From CAVXJN01 sp963773585 (GTDB lineage: Bacteria > Pseudomonadota > Gammaproteobacteria > JASBUN01), in assembly GCA_963773585.1 (NCBI GenBank), contig CAVZBR010000001.1:1-64000 (forward strand): DNA of 64,000 bases, read 5' to 3'. Under the pieces are notes generated by a model. That model searched no databases and had not been told where the DNA came from. It saw nothing but the letters and a program-made list of their open reading frames with translations. Both the position numbers and the translations under genes were made by a program. Shown in pieces: positions 9,997-18,335 of the stretch. Position 1 is the first letter of the stretch. Every line of letters begins with the position of its first letter.

Positions 9997-10026
9997 AGAT
10001 GGGCCACGACAACCTAAGGAGACACC

Positions 10027-10308
10027 ATGGATAGCATGACCTTTATCGCGATGGCATCGATTGTCACTGCTGGTCTGACCATCGCAATAGGAGTGCTTGG
10101 ACCGTCGCTTGGCGAGGGCAGAGCGGTTGCAACCGCACTGACCTCGCTGGCGCAGCAGCCCGATGCCTCCGCCACCATCACCCGCACGCTATTCGTCGGG
10201 CTTGCAATGATCGAGTCCACCGCCATCTACTGCTTTGTGGTCTCGATGATCCTCATCTTCGCCAACCCGTTCTGGAACCTCGTCATTGCTCAAACCGCGG
10301 GAAAATAA
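10027..10308 (+). CDS. atpE: N-type ATPase Fo subunit c
   Basis: 93-residue hairpin of two membrane helices that oligomerises into the rotor ring. The ion site in helix 2 is Glu63 in MIESTAIYCF, with Ser64, Thr65 and Tyr68 matching the Na+-type constellation. Helix 1 carries GPSLGEG, so Glu30 replaces the Gln found at this place in classical Na+ rings such as Ilyobacter. Two carboxylates per subunit is the N-ATPase pattern. Comparative work predicted Na+ coupling for the family, whereas a Burkholderia N-ATPase ring was reported as proton-specific, so the ion is left open. A good Shine-Dalgarno (AAGGAGA) precedes the ATG. Confidence 0.95.
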   Translation: MDSMTFIAMASIVTAGLTIAIGVLGPSLGEGRAVATALTSLAQQPDASATITRTLFVGLAMIESTAIYCFVVSMILIFANPFWNLVIAQTAGK

Positions 10309-10311
10309 GCC

Positions 10312-11127
10312 ATGCTGATCGACTGGTTCACCGTCGGCGCGCAAGTTGTCAACTTCCTCATTCTGGTGTGGTTGTTGAAGCACTTTCTTTACCGGCCCAT
10401 TCTCGACACCATCGATGCACGGGAGAAGCGGATCGCCAGGGAGCTCGCCGACGCCGACGCGAAAAAAGCCGAAGCCCGACAAGAGCGCGACGCATACCAG
10501 AACAAGAATGAAGCGTTCGAGCAGCAACGCGCCACACTCATGAGTCAGGCGAAGGACGAGGCGAAAACCGAACGTCTGCGGCTCCTGGACGAAGCGCGAC
10601 AGGCGGCGGAGTCCTTGAGTACCAAGCGGCAGGAAGCGCTGAGGAACGATGCCCATCACCTGAATCAAGCCATCAGCCGCCGGGCTCAACAGGAAGTATT
10701 TGCCATCGCGCGAAAGACGCTGATGGACCTCGCCGGGACGAGCCTGGAAGAACGTATGGCTGAAGTGTTGATTCACCGCTTGCGGAAACTGGATGGTTCG
10801 ACCAAAGCAGATCTCGCCATTGCCCTCAAGTCAGCCTCAGAGCCTGCGCGCGTGCGCAGCGCGTTTGACTTGCCGGTGGCGCAACGCACCGCCATCCAGC
10901 ATGCACTCAACGAAACCTTCTCCGCCGACATCCCGGTCCGGTTCGAGACCGCGCCAGACCTGATCAGCGGCATTGAGCTCACCACGAATGGACAAAAGCT
11001 GGCATGGAGCATCGCCGACTACCTGCTGTCGCTTGAAAAGGGGGTCGATCAACTGATGAAGAAGGACCAGCCCGAAGCCCGCCCCGGGCCCAGCACCGGA
11101 CAAACTGCCCATGAACAAGGAACCTGA
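10312..11127 (+). CDS. atpF: N-type ATPase subunit b with C-terminal delta-like domain
   Basis: 271 residues, much longer than the 156-160 of an ordinary b subunit. Residues 1-30 form the membrane anchor (FTVGAQVVNFLILVWLLKHF), residues 30-150 a long charged coiled coil typical of b, and the region from about 155 to 255 resembles the delta/OSCP C-terminal domain (FDLPVAQRTAIQHAL, then APDLISGIELTTNGQKLAWS). No separate atpH gene exists in the operon, so this protein probably supplies both the peripheral stalk and the delta function (inference). It starts 3 bases after atpE and overlaps atpA by 17 bases. Confidence 0.9.
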   Translation: MLIDWFTVGAQVVNFLILVWLLKHFLYRPILDTIDAREKRIARELADADAKKAEARQERDAYQNKNEAFEQQRATLMSQAKDEAKTERLRLLDEARQAAESLSTKRQEALRNDAHHLNQAISRRAQQEVFAIARKTLMDLAGTSLEERMAEVLIHRLRKLDGSTKADLAIALKSASEPARVRSAFDLPVAQRTAIQHALNETFSADIPVRFETAPDLISGIELTTNGQKLAWSIADYLLSLEKGVDQLMKKDQPEARPGPSTGQTAHEQGT

Positions 11128-12697
11128 AAACCTGCAGACCGTTTTCGACAGCGCGTTTTCTGGAATCAGTCAGGCGCGGGAAGCCCTTACGCCGCAACTC
11201 AGGCTACGGGAAGTCGGCACGATCACCAGCATCGCCACCGGCATCGCAAAAGTCTCCGGCCTCCCCGGCGTGGGATTTGAGGAAGTGCTGAAGTTTCCCG
11301 GAGACATATATGGCATCGCATTCAACGTCGACGAAGCCGAGATCGGCGTTGTTCTGCTGGGCGACTACTGGCACTTGAACGCGGGAGACGAGGTCGAACG
11401 CAGGGAACACGTGGTGGATGTTCCCGTGGGAGACGGATTGATCGGACGGATCATCAATCCTATGGGCCGTCCGCTGGACGGCAAGGGTCCGGTGCTTTCC
11501 GGCACGCGCCTGCCTGTCGAACGTCCCGCGCCGTCGATCATGGACCGCGCACCCGTCACCGTGCCGTTGCAAACCGGCATCAAGGTCATCGATGCGCTCA
11601 TCCCCGTAGGACGCGGCCAGCGCGAGTTGATCCTGGGCGACCGGCAGACCGGCAAGACTGCCATCGCGCTCGCCACGATACTCAATCAACGCGACCAGAA
11701 TGTGCTGTGCGTGTATTGCGCCATTGGCCAGCGCGCGTCCGGTGTGGCCAAAGTGATTGACGCCTTGCGCCAGAATGGCGCGATGGATTACACCGTCGTG
11801 GTCGTCACCGAAGGCAACGATACGCCCGGCCTTGCCTATATGGCGCCCTACGCCGCGACCAGCATCGCGGAGCATTTCATGGAACAAGGCCGCGATGTGC
11901 TGGTTGTGTACGACGACCTCACGCACCATGCGCGCGCCTACCGCGAGCTGTCCCTGTTGCTGCGGCGTCCGCCCGGACGGGAGGCATTTCCCGGCGATAT
12001 CTTTTACATCCACTCGCGGCTGTTGGAGCGTGCAACGCATTTGCGCCCGGAACTCGGCGGCGGATCGCTGACCGCGCTGCCCATTATCGAAACCGAGGCG
12101 CAGGATATTTCCGCCTACATTCCGACCAATCTGATATCCATCACGGATGGGCAAATTTACCTCTCGCCGTCGCTGTTCGAATTGGGCGTGCTGCCCGCGG
12201 TTGATGTCGGCAAATCCGTTTCGCGCGTCGGTGGTAAGGCACAGCGTGCCGCCTATCGGGCCGTGGCGGGCGATCTGAAGCTCGCCTACGCCCAGTTCGA
12301 GGAACTCGAAACCTTTTCCCGGTTCGGCGCCCGTCTGGATGAAGACACCCGCAAGATCATCGAGCACGGGCGACGCATACGCGCCTGCCTAAAGCAGCCG
12401 GAATTTGCGCCGGTGTCCGTGGCCGCACAAATCGCGGTGCTGCTGGCGCTGACCGCAAAGCTTTTTGACGGCGTGCCGCCTGCGCAGATGGCGGCTGCCG
12501 AGCTTGCGGTACGCGAGGCGGCAGCTGAGATTCCGGACGAGGTGACCGCGCGATTCGATACCGCCGATAAATTGAGCGACGACGACCGGGCAACGATCAT
12601 TCGGATCGCCCGCCAAGCGCTCCTTGCGTTCTCGCCCAATCCAGAGCAGGACAAGATCGAGTCCTCGCCCAAGGCGTCCCGCAAGGAGAACGAATGA
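11111..12697 (+). CDS. atpA: N-type ATPase F1 subunit alpha
   Basis: 528-residue non-catalytic nucleotide-binding subunit of F1. The P-loop GDRQTGKTAIAL is present, as are the family signature ending PALDVGKSVSR-like (here PAVDVGKSVSRVGG) and the C-terminal helical domain. The alpha-subunit arginine finger is expected in the SVSRVGG loop. The start overlaps the end of atpF and the stop overlaps atpG by 4 bases (ATGA). The C-terminus ends in a charged KIESSPKASRKENE tail. Confidence 0.96.
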   Translation: MNKEPENLQTVFDSAFSGISQAREALTPQLRLREVGTITSIATGIAKVSGLPGVGFEEVLKFPGDIYGIAFNVDEAEIGVVLLGDYWHLNAGDEVERREHVVDVPVGDGLIGRIINPMGRPLDGKGPVLSGTRLPVERPAPSIMDRAPVTVPLQTGIKVIDALIPVGRGQRELILGDRQTGKTAIALATILNQRDQNVLCVYCAIGQRASGVAKVIDALRQNGAMDYTVVVVTEGNDTPGLAYMAPYAATSIAEHFMEQGRDVLVVYDDLTHHARAYRELSLLLRRPPGREAFPGDIFYIHSRLLERATHLRPELGGGSLTALPIIETEAQDISAYIPTNLISITDGQIYLSPSLFELGVLPAVDVGKSVSRVGGKAQRAAYRAVAGDLKLAYAQFEELETFSRFGARLDEDTRKIIEHGRRIRACLKQPEFAPVSVAAQIAVLLALTAKLFDGVPPAQMAAAELAVREAAAEIPDEVTARFDTADKLSDDDRATIIRIARQALLAFSPNPEQDKIESSPKASRKENE

Positions 12698-13578
12698 GCG
12701 ATACCGCCGCGAGCCTGCGTCGCAAAATCGTCAGCGCTGGAGATCTCGAATCCGTGGTGCGTACGATGAAGGCCATGGCCGCGTCGAGCATCGGGCAATA
12801 CGAGAACGCGGTGCACGCCCTGGACGATTATTATCGGGCCGTGCAACTGGGTTTGGCTGCCAGTTTCCGACAGGCTGCATCCGCCGGCACTGCGACGCGC
12901 GTGTCGCAGCAGGAAGCCGGAGCAACAGGTGCAGTCGTGTTTGGTTCCGACCAGGGGCTGGTCGGGCAGTTCAACGAAGACATGGTGGCGTTTCTGGTGC
13001 AGACGCTGGAAAGCCTGCCCGGCGAAAAAATGGTCTGGGCGGTTGGCGAGCGCATTCAATCGCGCCTTGCGGACACCGATTTGCGTGTGCGAGGAAGTTT
13101 TCCATTGCCGAACTCCATCAGCGCAATTACGCCCCTGGTTGGGCAGATTCTGATCGAGATGGAAACCCAGCGTGAGAAAGGCGCGATCACGCAGGTTTTC
13201 CTGTTGCACAACCGTCCCAAGACCGGGGCGATTTACATCCCCGTGAGTCAACGGCTGTTACCACTGGACAGCTTGTGGCGACGTGAGTTGGCGGCCATCC
13301 GCTGGCCCACCAACAATTTGCCCGAGGAAGTGGGCGGCGGAGAGCAGACGCTGCTGGCGCTGGTGCGCGAATATCTCTTCGTTTCGCTTTTTAGAGCGTG
13401 CGCCGAATCCCTGGCAAGCGAAAACGCCAGCCGATTGGCTGCGATGCAACGTGCCGAAAAAAACATTGACGAATTGCTCGAGGACCTGAATCGGACGTTT
13501 CACCGCTTGCGTCAGAGCGAAATCGACGAGGAATTGTTTGACGTCGTCTCCGGCTTCGAGGCACTGAGCGCGCCTTGA
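12694..13578 (+). CDS. atpG: N-type ATPase F1 subunit gamma
   Basis: 294-residue central stalk subunit. The N-terminal helix (SLRRKIVSAGDLESVVRTMKAMAAS) and the C-terminal helix (ENASRLAAMQRAEKNIDELLEDLNRTFHRLRQSEIDEELFDVVSG, quoted in part) form the coiled coil that rotates inside alpha3beta3. The middle has the gamma Rossmann-like domain with VVFGSDQGLVGQFNED. It overlaps atpA by 4 bases and is the last gene of the operon. No strong terminator was seen in the 250 bases that follow. The operon is complete and all nine frames are intact, unlike glgX just upstream. Confidence 0.94.
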   Translation: MSDTAASLRRKIVSAGDLESVVRTMKAMAASSIGQYENAVHALDDYYRAVQLGLAASFRQAASAGTATRVSQQEAGATGAVVFGSDQGLVGQFNEDMVAFLVQTLESLPGEKMVWAVGERIQSRLADTDLRVRGSFPLPNSISAITPLVGQILIEMETQREKGAITQVFLLHNRPKTGAIYIPVSQRLLPLDSLWRRELAAIRWPTNNLPEEVGGGEQTLLALVREYLFVSLFRACAESLASENASRLAAMQRAEKNIDELLEDLNRTFHRLRQSEIDEELFDVVSGFEALSAP

Positions 13579-13836
13579 TCAAGACAGAATGAATAGCCAT
13601 GAAAATCAAGTCGAAGGATCACCGGTTCTAGACGGCGAATAGGTCAACCTCAAGAAAGCGCCGACTTCAGTGGCACCTGCTTGCAACTAAAAAGAACAGT
13701 ATCGGACCATTTCGATAGACAAGTGAGGAGCTCAGTGGTCTAGAGCCACTTCTGTACGCTTTCGGCGGTCGAGTTATGCGTCCACTCCAGGGTCGACTGC
13801 AGTTCCGGGGCGATGGCCGCGGCGCTGAGTCCGCGG

Positions 13837-14043
13837 CTAAAGGCTGACGAAATACGGGAGCGCCACTGCTATGCATCCGGCCAGGACCAGGATGTACACA
13901 TTGCTAATGAAATACGGAAAAGCAAACAGGGCGACCCCGGCCAGCAACGGCGCCGCAGCCCGCTGTTTGCGGCCATAGGTGAAGAAGCCGAGGCCGATGG
14001 CCCCAAAAATCATTGCCCAAACGAGTTGCGCGGTGCTGTTCAT
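13837..14043 (-). CDS. small conserved two-to-three helix membrane protein
   Basis: 68-residue hydrophobic protein. It starts MNSTAQLVWAMIFGAIGLGF, then has a basic loop YGRKQRAAAP and a second hydrophobic stretch (PYFISNVYILVLAGCIAVAL). This pattern matches a small conserved bacterial membrane protein family that databases often label amino acid transport protein without evidence. The internal ATG was chosen because the upstream extension is hydrophilic and not conserved-looking. It stands alone, opposite in direction to the N-ATPase operon. Function unknown. Confidence 0.65.
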   Translation of the reverse strand: MNSTAQLVWAMIFGAIGLGFFTYGRKQRAAAPLLAGVALFAFPYFISNVYILVLAGCIAVALPYFVSL

Positions 14044-14120
14044 GGTGCTGTAGGCTTTTGCGGAGCTTTTGATCTTATCCGTTTCGGTCGCCAGAGGCCG
14101 GGGCACGGTTCACAGTTCCG

Positions 14121-14462
14121 TCGCGAGTAGAGACGCGGGGCGCGCTTGCGAACGCGGTGAAATTCACTCCCGCCGCAGGCTGGGTCTCGATCGAAACGGC
14201 CGCCCGACATGATGAATACGTGAAAACCATTACCGATATCGGCGCCGGAATCCAAAGCGGTTTCTCGGCAAATGTCTTCGATGCGTTCTCGAGAAGCGGC
14301 GTCGACAATGCCAAAGCCTTGGTGCTGGGCTCGACCATCGCCAAACACGTTGCCGAACTGAATAGTGAAAGGATTTCAGTCGCCGGTCCCGGGGAGGATC
14401 AGGGCAGTGTCTTTGCCGTCAATTTGCCGCGCACGGTGTCCGACCTGGAGTCGCCTGCCTGA
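14121..14462 (+). pseudogene. relic of a histidine kinase ATPase domain
   Basis: About 110 codons resemble the C-terminal ATP-binding domain of a sensor kinase but are degraded. ANAVKFTPAAGWVSIET corresponds to the N-box (usually NAVKFTPxGG), TDIGAGIQSGF to the G1 box DTGxGI, NVFDAFSRSG to the F-box, and GPGEDQGSVFAVNLP to the terminal G2 and strand. The glycine-rich GLGLAI lid is corrupted (KALVLGSTIAKHVAEL), and there is no upstream dimerisation domain, sensor or convincing start codon. It is best read as the remnant of a hybrid or soluble kinase whose 5' part has been lost. Confidence 0.6.
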
Positions 14463-14467
14463 GCGGT

Positions 14468-14767
14468 ATGATCGGGGGGCGCATAAAAAAGTCGTTCGAG
14501 GAAATCGTGCGCTCCAAACCGGGCCGCAGATTCCAGGATTTCTACCTGCGACGCTGCCGGCAGCGGGCGCCGATACGGATCGCACTTCGCATCGCAGCCG
14601 GGGTGATGCTCATCCTCAGCGGCATAGTATTGTCGATGCCCCCGCTGGTGCCGGGATTTATCGTGACCTTATCGGGACTGGCCTTGATCGCGTCGCAGTC
14701 GCGCCGTGTAGCGCGCTGGCTGGACGCTATCGAGTGCTGGTTGCGCGGATTGCGAAATCGCGTCTGA
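14468..14767 (+). CDS. small membrane protein, PGPGW-like
   Basis: 99-residue protein with a basic N-terminal half (residues 1-38), a hydrophobic pair of helices (about 39-75) and a basic amphipathic tail. The segment MPPLVPGFIVTLSGLALIASQ followed by a charged region resembles the PGPGW family of putative transmembrane proteins, with PPLVPGF in place of PLPGPGW. It begins 5 bases after the kinase relic stop. Function unknown; it may be a surviving neighbour of the lost kinase. Confidence 0.5.
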   Translation: MIGGRIKKSFEEIVRSKPGRRFQDFYLRRCRQRAPIRIALRIAAGVMLILSGIVLSMPPLVPGFIVTLSGLALIASQSRRVARWLDAIECWLRGLRNRV

Positions 14768-14785
14768 GGTCGGCTGACCGCATAT

Positions 14786-14817
14786 AAAAACGGCGCGGAC
14801 CTCGTGAGTCCGCGCCG
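14786..14817 (-). terminator. intrinsic terminator of the EF-hand gene
   Basis: Read on the minus strand, a 10-bp perfect GC-rich stem (CGGCGCGGAC pairing with GTCCGCGCCG) with a 7-base loop is followed by TTTTTATATG. It lies about 45 bases past the stop of the EF-hand gene and is oriented correctly for it. Confidence 0.8.
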
Positions 14818-14860
14818 CGCGTCCCCCGCACGTTCCGTGTGCGAAGGCTTACCGAGCGTA

Positions 14861-15130
14861 TTATCTTTCGATTTCCAGCGCCGAAAATTCGCTTTGATCG
14901 AGCTTGCCGTCGTTGTTCGTATCCGCTTTCGCAAAATGGGCGCTCAAGCCGGCAGCTTTGGCTTCGGCCTTGTCGACGGAGCCGTCGCCGTTGGTGTCGG
15001 CTTTGATGAAATCGCTCGCGCCGGAACTCATCTCCATGGTCGGCTCGGACTGACCCCTATCGTTGGCAGCCCAAGCGGTGCCGGCTACCGTCAACAGGAC
15101 GGCGGCGGATGCTGCGATCAATTTTTTCAT
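14861..15130 (-). CDS. exported EF-hand protein
   Basis: 89-residue protein with a signal peptide (MKKLIAASAAVLLTVAGTAWA, cleavage near residue 21) and two EF-hand loops, DTNGDGSVDKAE and DTNNDGKLDQSE, each with Asp/Asn at the calcium positions and Glu at position 12. It is therefore a likely periplasmic calcium binder, possibly a calmodulin-like sensor or buffer. The chosen ATG is preceded by GGAGCTTCAGC; longer upstream readings would destroy the signal peptide. A strong intrinsic terminator follows. A minus-strand TTGACT / TAAAAG pair (15-base spacer, 15244 to 15218) is a possible promoter. Confidence 0.85.
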   Translation of the reverse strand: MKKLIAASAAVLLTVAGTAWAANDRGQSEPTMEMSSGASDFIKADTNGDGSVDKAEAKAAGLSAHFAKADTNNDGKLDQSEFSALEIER

Positions 15131-15401
15131 GCTGAAGCTCCTTGTGTGATTTTCCGAGTACGTACGTTCCCTGCACCCGTGCGGGTGTCCCGGCATCTGC
15201 AGCAACACCCGTGCCACCTTTTAACACGCTGAAAAACAAGTCAAAACGGGTGGCCGCTGCCCGCCCCCCGTCGCCACAGCGCTACAGACGCGGCGGATAA
15301 AAGAGGTAGGTGCCTGAATGCGAAGGCGGAATCGCTGTCGGTCGGTGGCGACGGTGCGGTGTGCGAAGCTCGGGCGGCGCAGTGGGCGACGCGTGGGTCG
15401 G

Positions 15402-16802
15402 TTACAGGTCGCTGTGTTGGCGAGCGCCGGCCTCCGCGCCGTTGCCGCGTTCCTCGTCAGCTGCTTCGACGCGATTTCGGCCCCGCCGCTTGGCTTCGTA
15501 CAATGCTGCGTCCGCCCGCGACACGAATGCTTCCGAGGTTTCGCCCGGGTGGTAGGCGGAGACCCCGGCGGAGAATGTCGGCACAGACAGCGTGGCCGCT
15601 TGTGTCTCGACGCGCACTTCGGGTACGCGCGATCTCACTTTATGCAGTGCGCGCATTGCGCCGTGCAAGTCGGTATTGGGCAGCAGTACTGCAAACTCTT
15701 CGCCTCCATAGCGTGAGACCATGTCCAAACGGCGAAAAATCGAAAGAATACTGGCGGCATATTGGCGCAGGATTTTGTCTCCCACGGCGTGCCCGTAGGA
15801 ATCATTGACCGCTTTGAACTCATCCAGGTCCAGGATCGCCAGCGTCAACGGGTAACCATAACGGTTCGCCCGGGCGATCTCGTCTTCGAGCCTGCGTTGA
15901 AAAGCGCGTCGGTTTGGTAGCCCGGTGAGCTCATCGGTAAGACTGAGTTGGCGCACGCGGCTTAGTTCGTCACTGAGGCGTCGGCTGCCGTCGGCGATTT
16001 TCTGCAGGGTATGATAGGTGCTGTCGAGTTTGTTTGTGAGATCCCGATTGCCGGTCAGTAAATGCTGCGCGATACCGGAAATGAGTTCCTTGGCGCGATC
16101 GACGTCTCCCGCGTCTTCGTGGCGCTTCAATTCCGCCAACGCTACTTCCAGCGAGACGCCGACTTCCTGGTGCTGGCGGATGGTGTCCTGAATCTTGCGT
16201 GAAAGCGCGGTCTGCAGATCCTGCACCTCGCGGTTCTTTTCATCCAGGTGATGGCGATACGTCATATCGACTGCGCGCTCGCTTTCATCCTGGACTTTCG
16301 CTTCTGATTGCGTGCTCGGCGGCGTTGAAACCGGGAGAGGCTCGGGTTCGCGATTCGATTCGCTGTCGGCGGTGGCCTCCTCGTCGCCGGGTTCGCCCAG
16401 GCCCAGTTCGCCCAGCAGCGGACCGAGCGCATTGCGGAAAGCTTGTTCGTCGTGGCCGGAAAATTCCTTGAGACGTTTAGCCCAGCGATCGACGTAATGG
16501 CGCATGGCACGCAGATCACTTGCCAGCAGCGGCGGCTTCAAGCGCCGTTGCAGCAGACGAATCTGCAGACGCAGGGGATCATTGCCCGGGGTGGATTCGG
16601 CAGCGGCATCGAGCAGTACGCCCAGCAGTGCAGCATAGGAACGTTCGACGTGGCTGGTTTCCTGATGGGACTCGAGTAGAATTCGTCGGACTTGCTCGAA
16701 GATCAAGGACCCAGCCGGGTGGCGCTGCAATCCGGCGAGCAGAGTCAGTATCTTGTGTACGCTCGGCGGCGGCTGTGCTGCTTGTGGTTGCTGATCTTCC
16801 AT
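15402..16802 (-). CDS. diguanylate cyclase (GGDEF domain)
   Basis: 466-residue soluble protein. Residues 1-150 are an uncharacterised helical region, followed by an acidic/proline-rich linker, a coiled coil (about 190-300) and a GGDEF domain starting near 310. The active-site motif GGEEF is at residues 366-370. RRLD exactly five residues before it is an intact RxxD inhibitory site. DELTGLPNRRAFQRRL is the usual domain entry. It should make c-di-GMP from two GTP, with product inhibition. The long coiled coil suggests activation by oligomerisation or by partner binding to the N-terminal region, rather than a membrane sensor. It is divergent from the radical SAM gene. Confidence 0.92.
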   Translation of the reverse strand: MEDQQPQAAQPPPSVHKILTLLAGLQRHPAGSLIFEQVRRILLESHQETSHVERSYAALLGVLLDAAAESTPGNDPLRLQIRLLQRRLKPPLLASDLRAMRHYVDRWAKRLKEFSGHDEQAFRNALGPLLGELGLGEPGDEEATADSESNREPEPLPVSTPPSTQSEAKVQDESERAVDMTYRHHLDEKNREVQDLQTALSRKIQDTIRQHQEVGVSLEVALAELKRHEDAGDVDRAKELISGIAQHLLTGNRDLTNKLDSTYHTLQKIADGSRRLSDELSRVRQLSLTDELTGLPNRRAFQRRLEDEIARANRYGYPLTLAILDLDEFKAVNDSYGHAVGDKILRQYAASILSIFRRLDMVSRYGGEEFAVLLPNTDLHGAMRALHKVRSRVPEVRVETQAATLSVPTFSAGVSAYHPGETSEAFVSRADAALYEAKRRGRNRVEAADEERGNGAEAGARQHSDL

Positions 16803-17053
16803 CCGGTCCCCCCTTGACGCGGACGTGGCGTGACTGCGCCTCGTTCCTGGGGGCAGTTCGTCGGAAGTGTAACGGATCGCTGGGCAATATTAACGAACGC
16901 GCCAGCCTCCCGCTGCCGAACATCCCATCCCCACATATAGTGTAGTGCAGGCCCTGACTGCGGCTGAATACCGCAAAAGTCATAGAAAATACGCGGTTGC
17001 GCAGGGAAACCCCGCCATGCTGTGATCTGTCTCAGTGGCAAGGAGGCAAGATC

Positions 17054-18136
17054 TTGACCCACGAGAAGAAAGCGCGGCCGGGCGGCGGGGTACGCGGCGC
17101 CCGGACAAACCCGGCATGTCGCTTTCATTGCCGGCACACCATCGCGACCCAAGACGGCTGGTTTGAAAACGACGAACCGGTAGAACCGCTCACCACTTCG
17201 GTGGCGGTCGAAGCGGCGCGCTCGATCATTACCCGCAATCGCTCTCCCGACGTGCCGTTCGGAACGTCGGTCAATCCGTACCGCGGCTGCGAGCACGGCT
17301 GCGTGTACTGCTTCGCCCGGCCGACCCACGCCTACCTGGATCTATCGCCCGGCCTGGACTTCGAAGCGCGCTTGTTCGCCAAGACCAATGCGCCGGAGTT
17401 GCTGCGGGCGGAATTGCGGCGTCCTGGTTACCGCTGCCAGCCAATCGTGCTGGGCGCCAATACCGATGCATATCAACCGATCGAACGCCGCTGGCAGATC
17501 ACGCGGCAACTATTGCAAGTGGCACTCGAGTTTCGCCAGCCGGTATCCATCATCACCAAGTCTGCGCTGGTGGAGCGCGACCTTGACCAATTGGCGGAGC
17601 TCGCCCAGGCGCGATTGGCGGAAGTCTTCGTCTCTCTGACCACCCTCGACCGCGTCTTGGCGCGACGCATGGAGCCCCGCGCGGCGGCGCCCCAGCGGCG
17701 TCTGGCGGTGATTGAGCGCTTGCGTGAGCGTGGCGTACCGGTCGGGGTGCTGGTCGCGCCGGTGATTCCTGTACTGACTGATCCCGAACTCGAAACGCTG
17801 CTGCATGAGGCAGCCGGGGCCGGTGCACTCAGCGCCGGCTACGTCCTGCTGCGTTTGCCGCTGGAGGTATCGGGATTGTTTCGCGATTGGTTGGCGCGGC
17901 ATTACCCGCTGAAAGCGCAGCATGTCGTGGCGCAAATTCGGGCGGCGCGCTCCGGCAAAGATTATGACGCAGAATTCGGTACCCGGATGCGCGGCGACGG
18001 CGCCTATGCGCAATTGATCGCCGACCGCTTCACGCTGGCCGCGCGTCGTCTTCGGCTCGATCGTCCGCTGCCGCCGCTCGATAGCTGCAGCTTTCGTGTG
18101 CCGCCCGCTGCAGGAGATCAAATGGGGCTGTTCTGA
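17054..18136 (+). CDS. PA0069-family radical SAM protein
   Basis: 360-residue radical SAM protein. The cluster motif CEHGCVYC is at residues 79-86 (C79-x3-C83-x2-C86) within NPYRGCEHGCVYCFARPTHAYL, which is characteristic of the PA0069/SplB-like family; its substrate is unknown. I chose a TTG start because AGGAGG stands 7 bases upstream of it and the protein then begins THEKKARPGGG, close to the usual KGRGAxSN-type N-terminus of the family. An ATG-like start further upstream would add a 19-residue cysteine-containing extension without a Shine-Dalgarno. It is divergent from the diguanylate cyclase. Confidence 0.88.
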   Translation: MTHEKKARPGGGVRGARTNPACRFHCRHTIATQDGWFENDEPVEPLTTSVAVEAARSIITRNRSPDVPFGTSVNPYRGCEHGCVYCFARPTHAYLDLSPGLDFEARLFAKTNAPELLRAELRRPGYRCQPIVLGANTDAYQPIERRWQITRQLLQVALEFRQPVSIITKSALVERDLDQLAELAQARLAEVFVSLTTLDRVLARRMEPRAAAPQRRLAVIERLRERGVPVGVLVAPVIPVLTDPELETLLHEAAGAGALSAGYVLLRLPLEVSGLFRDWLARHYPLKAQHVVAQIRAARSGKDYDAEFGTRMRGDGAYAQLIADRFTLAARRLRLDRPLPPLDSCSFRVPPAAGDQMGLF

Positions 18137-18165
18137 GCGCCGACTTTGGCGACGGTGCGGCTGTC

Positions 18166-18233
18166 TATACTCGTTTTTGCGACCGCTGCCGGCTTTGAGC
18201 CTTATGCAGCGTGTTGCCGAAGGAACAACACGC
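18166..18233 (+). promoter_or_regulatory. possible promoter and leader hairpin of the BON gene
   Basis: A -10-like TATACT lies at 18166-18171. About 40 bases later there is a perfect 8-bp hairpin (GCGTGTTG, 9-base loop, CAACACGC at 18209-18233). The BON start codon is about 100 bases further on, so a transcript starting here would have a structured leader of roughly 150 bases. No U-tract follows, so it is not an obvious terminator. No good -35 was seen. Confidence 0.3.
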
Positions 18234-18335
18234 GTGAGCGCTACGGTACAACTTGCGAACGACATCAATGCCGATGACAGTCGAATGCAGATAAGTGCCA
18301 GCTCTCACGTTTCCGAGCAGCATAGGAGGTGCAAC

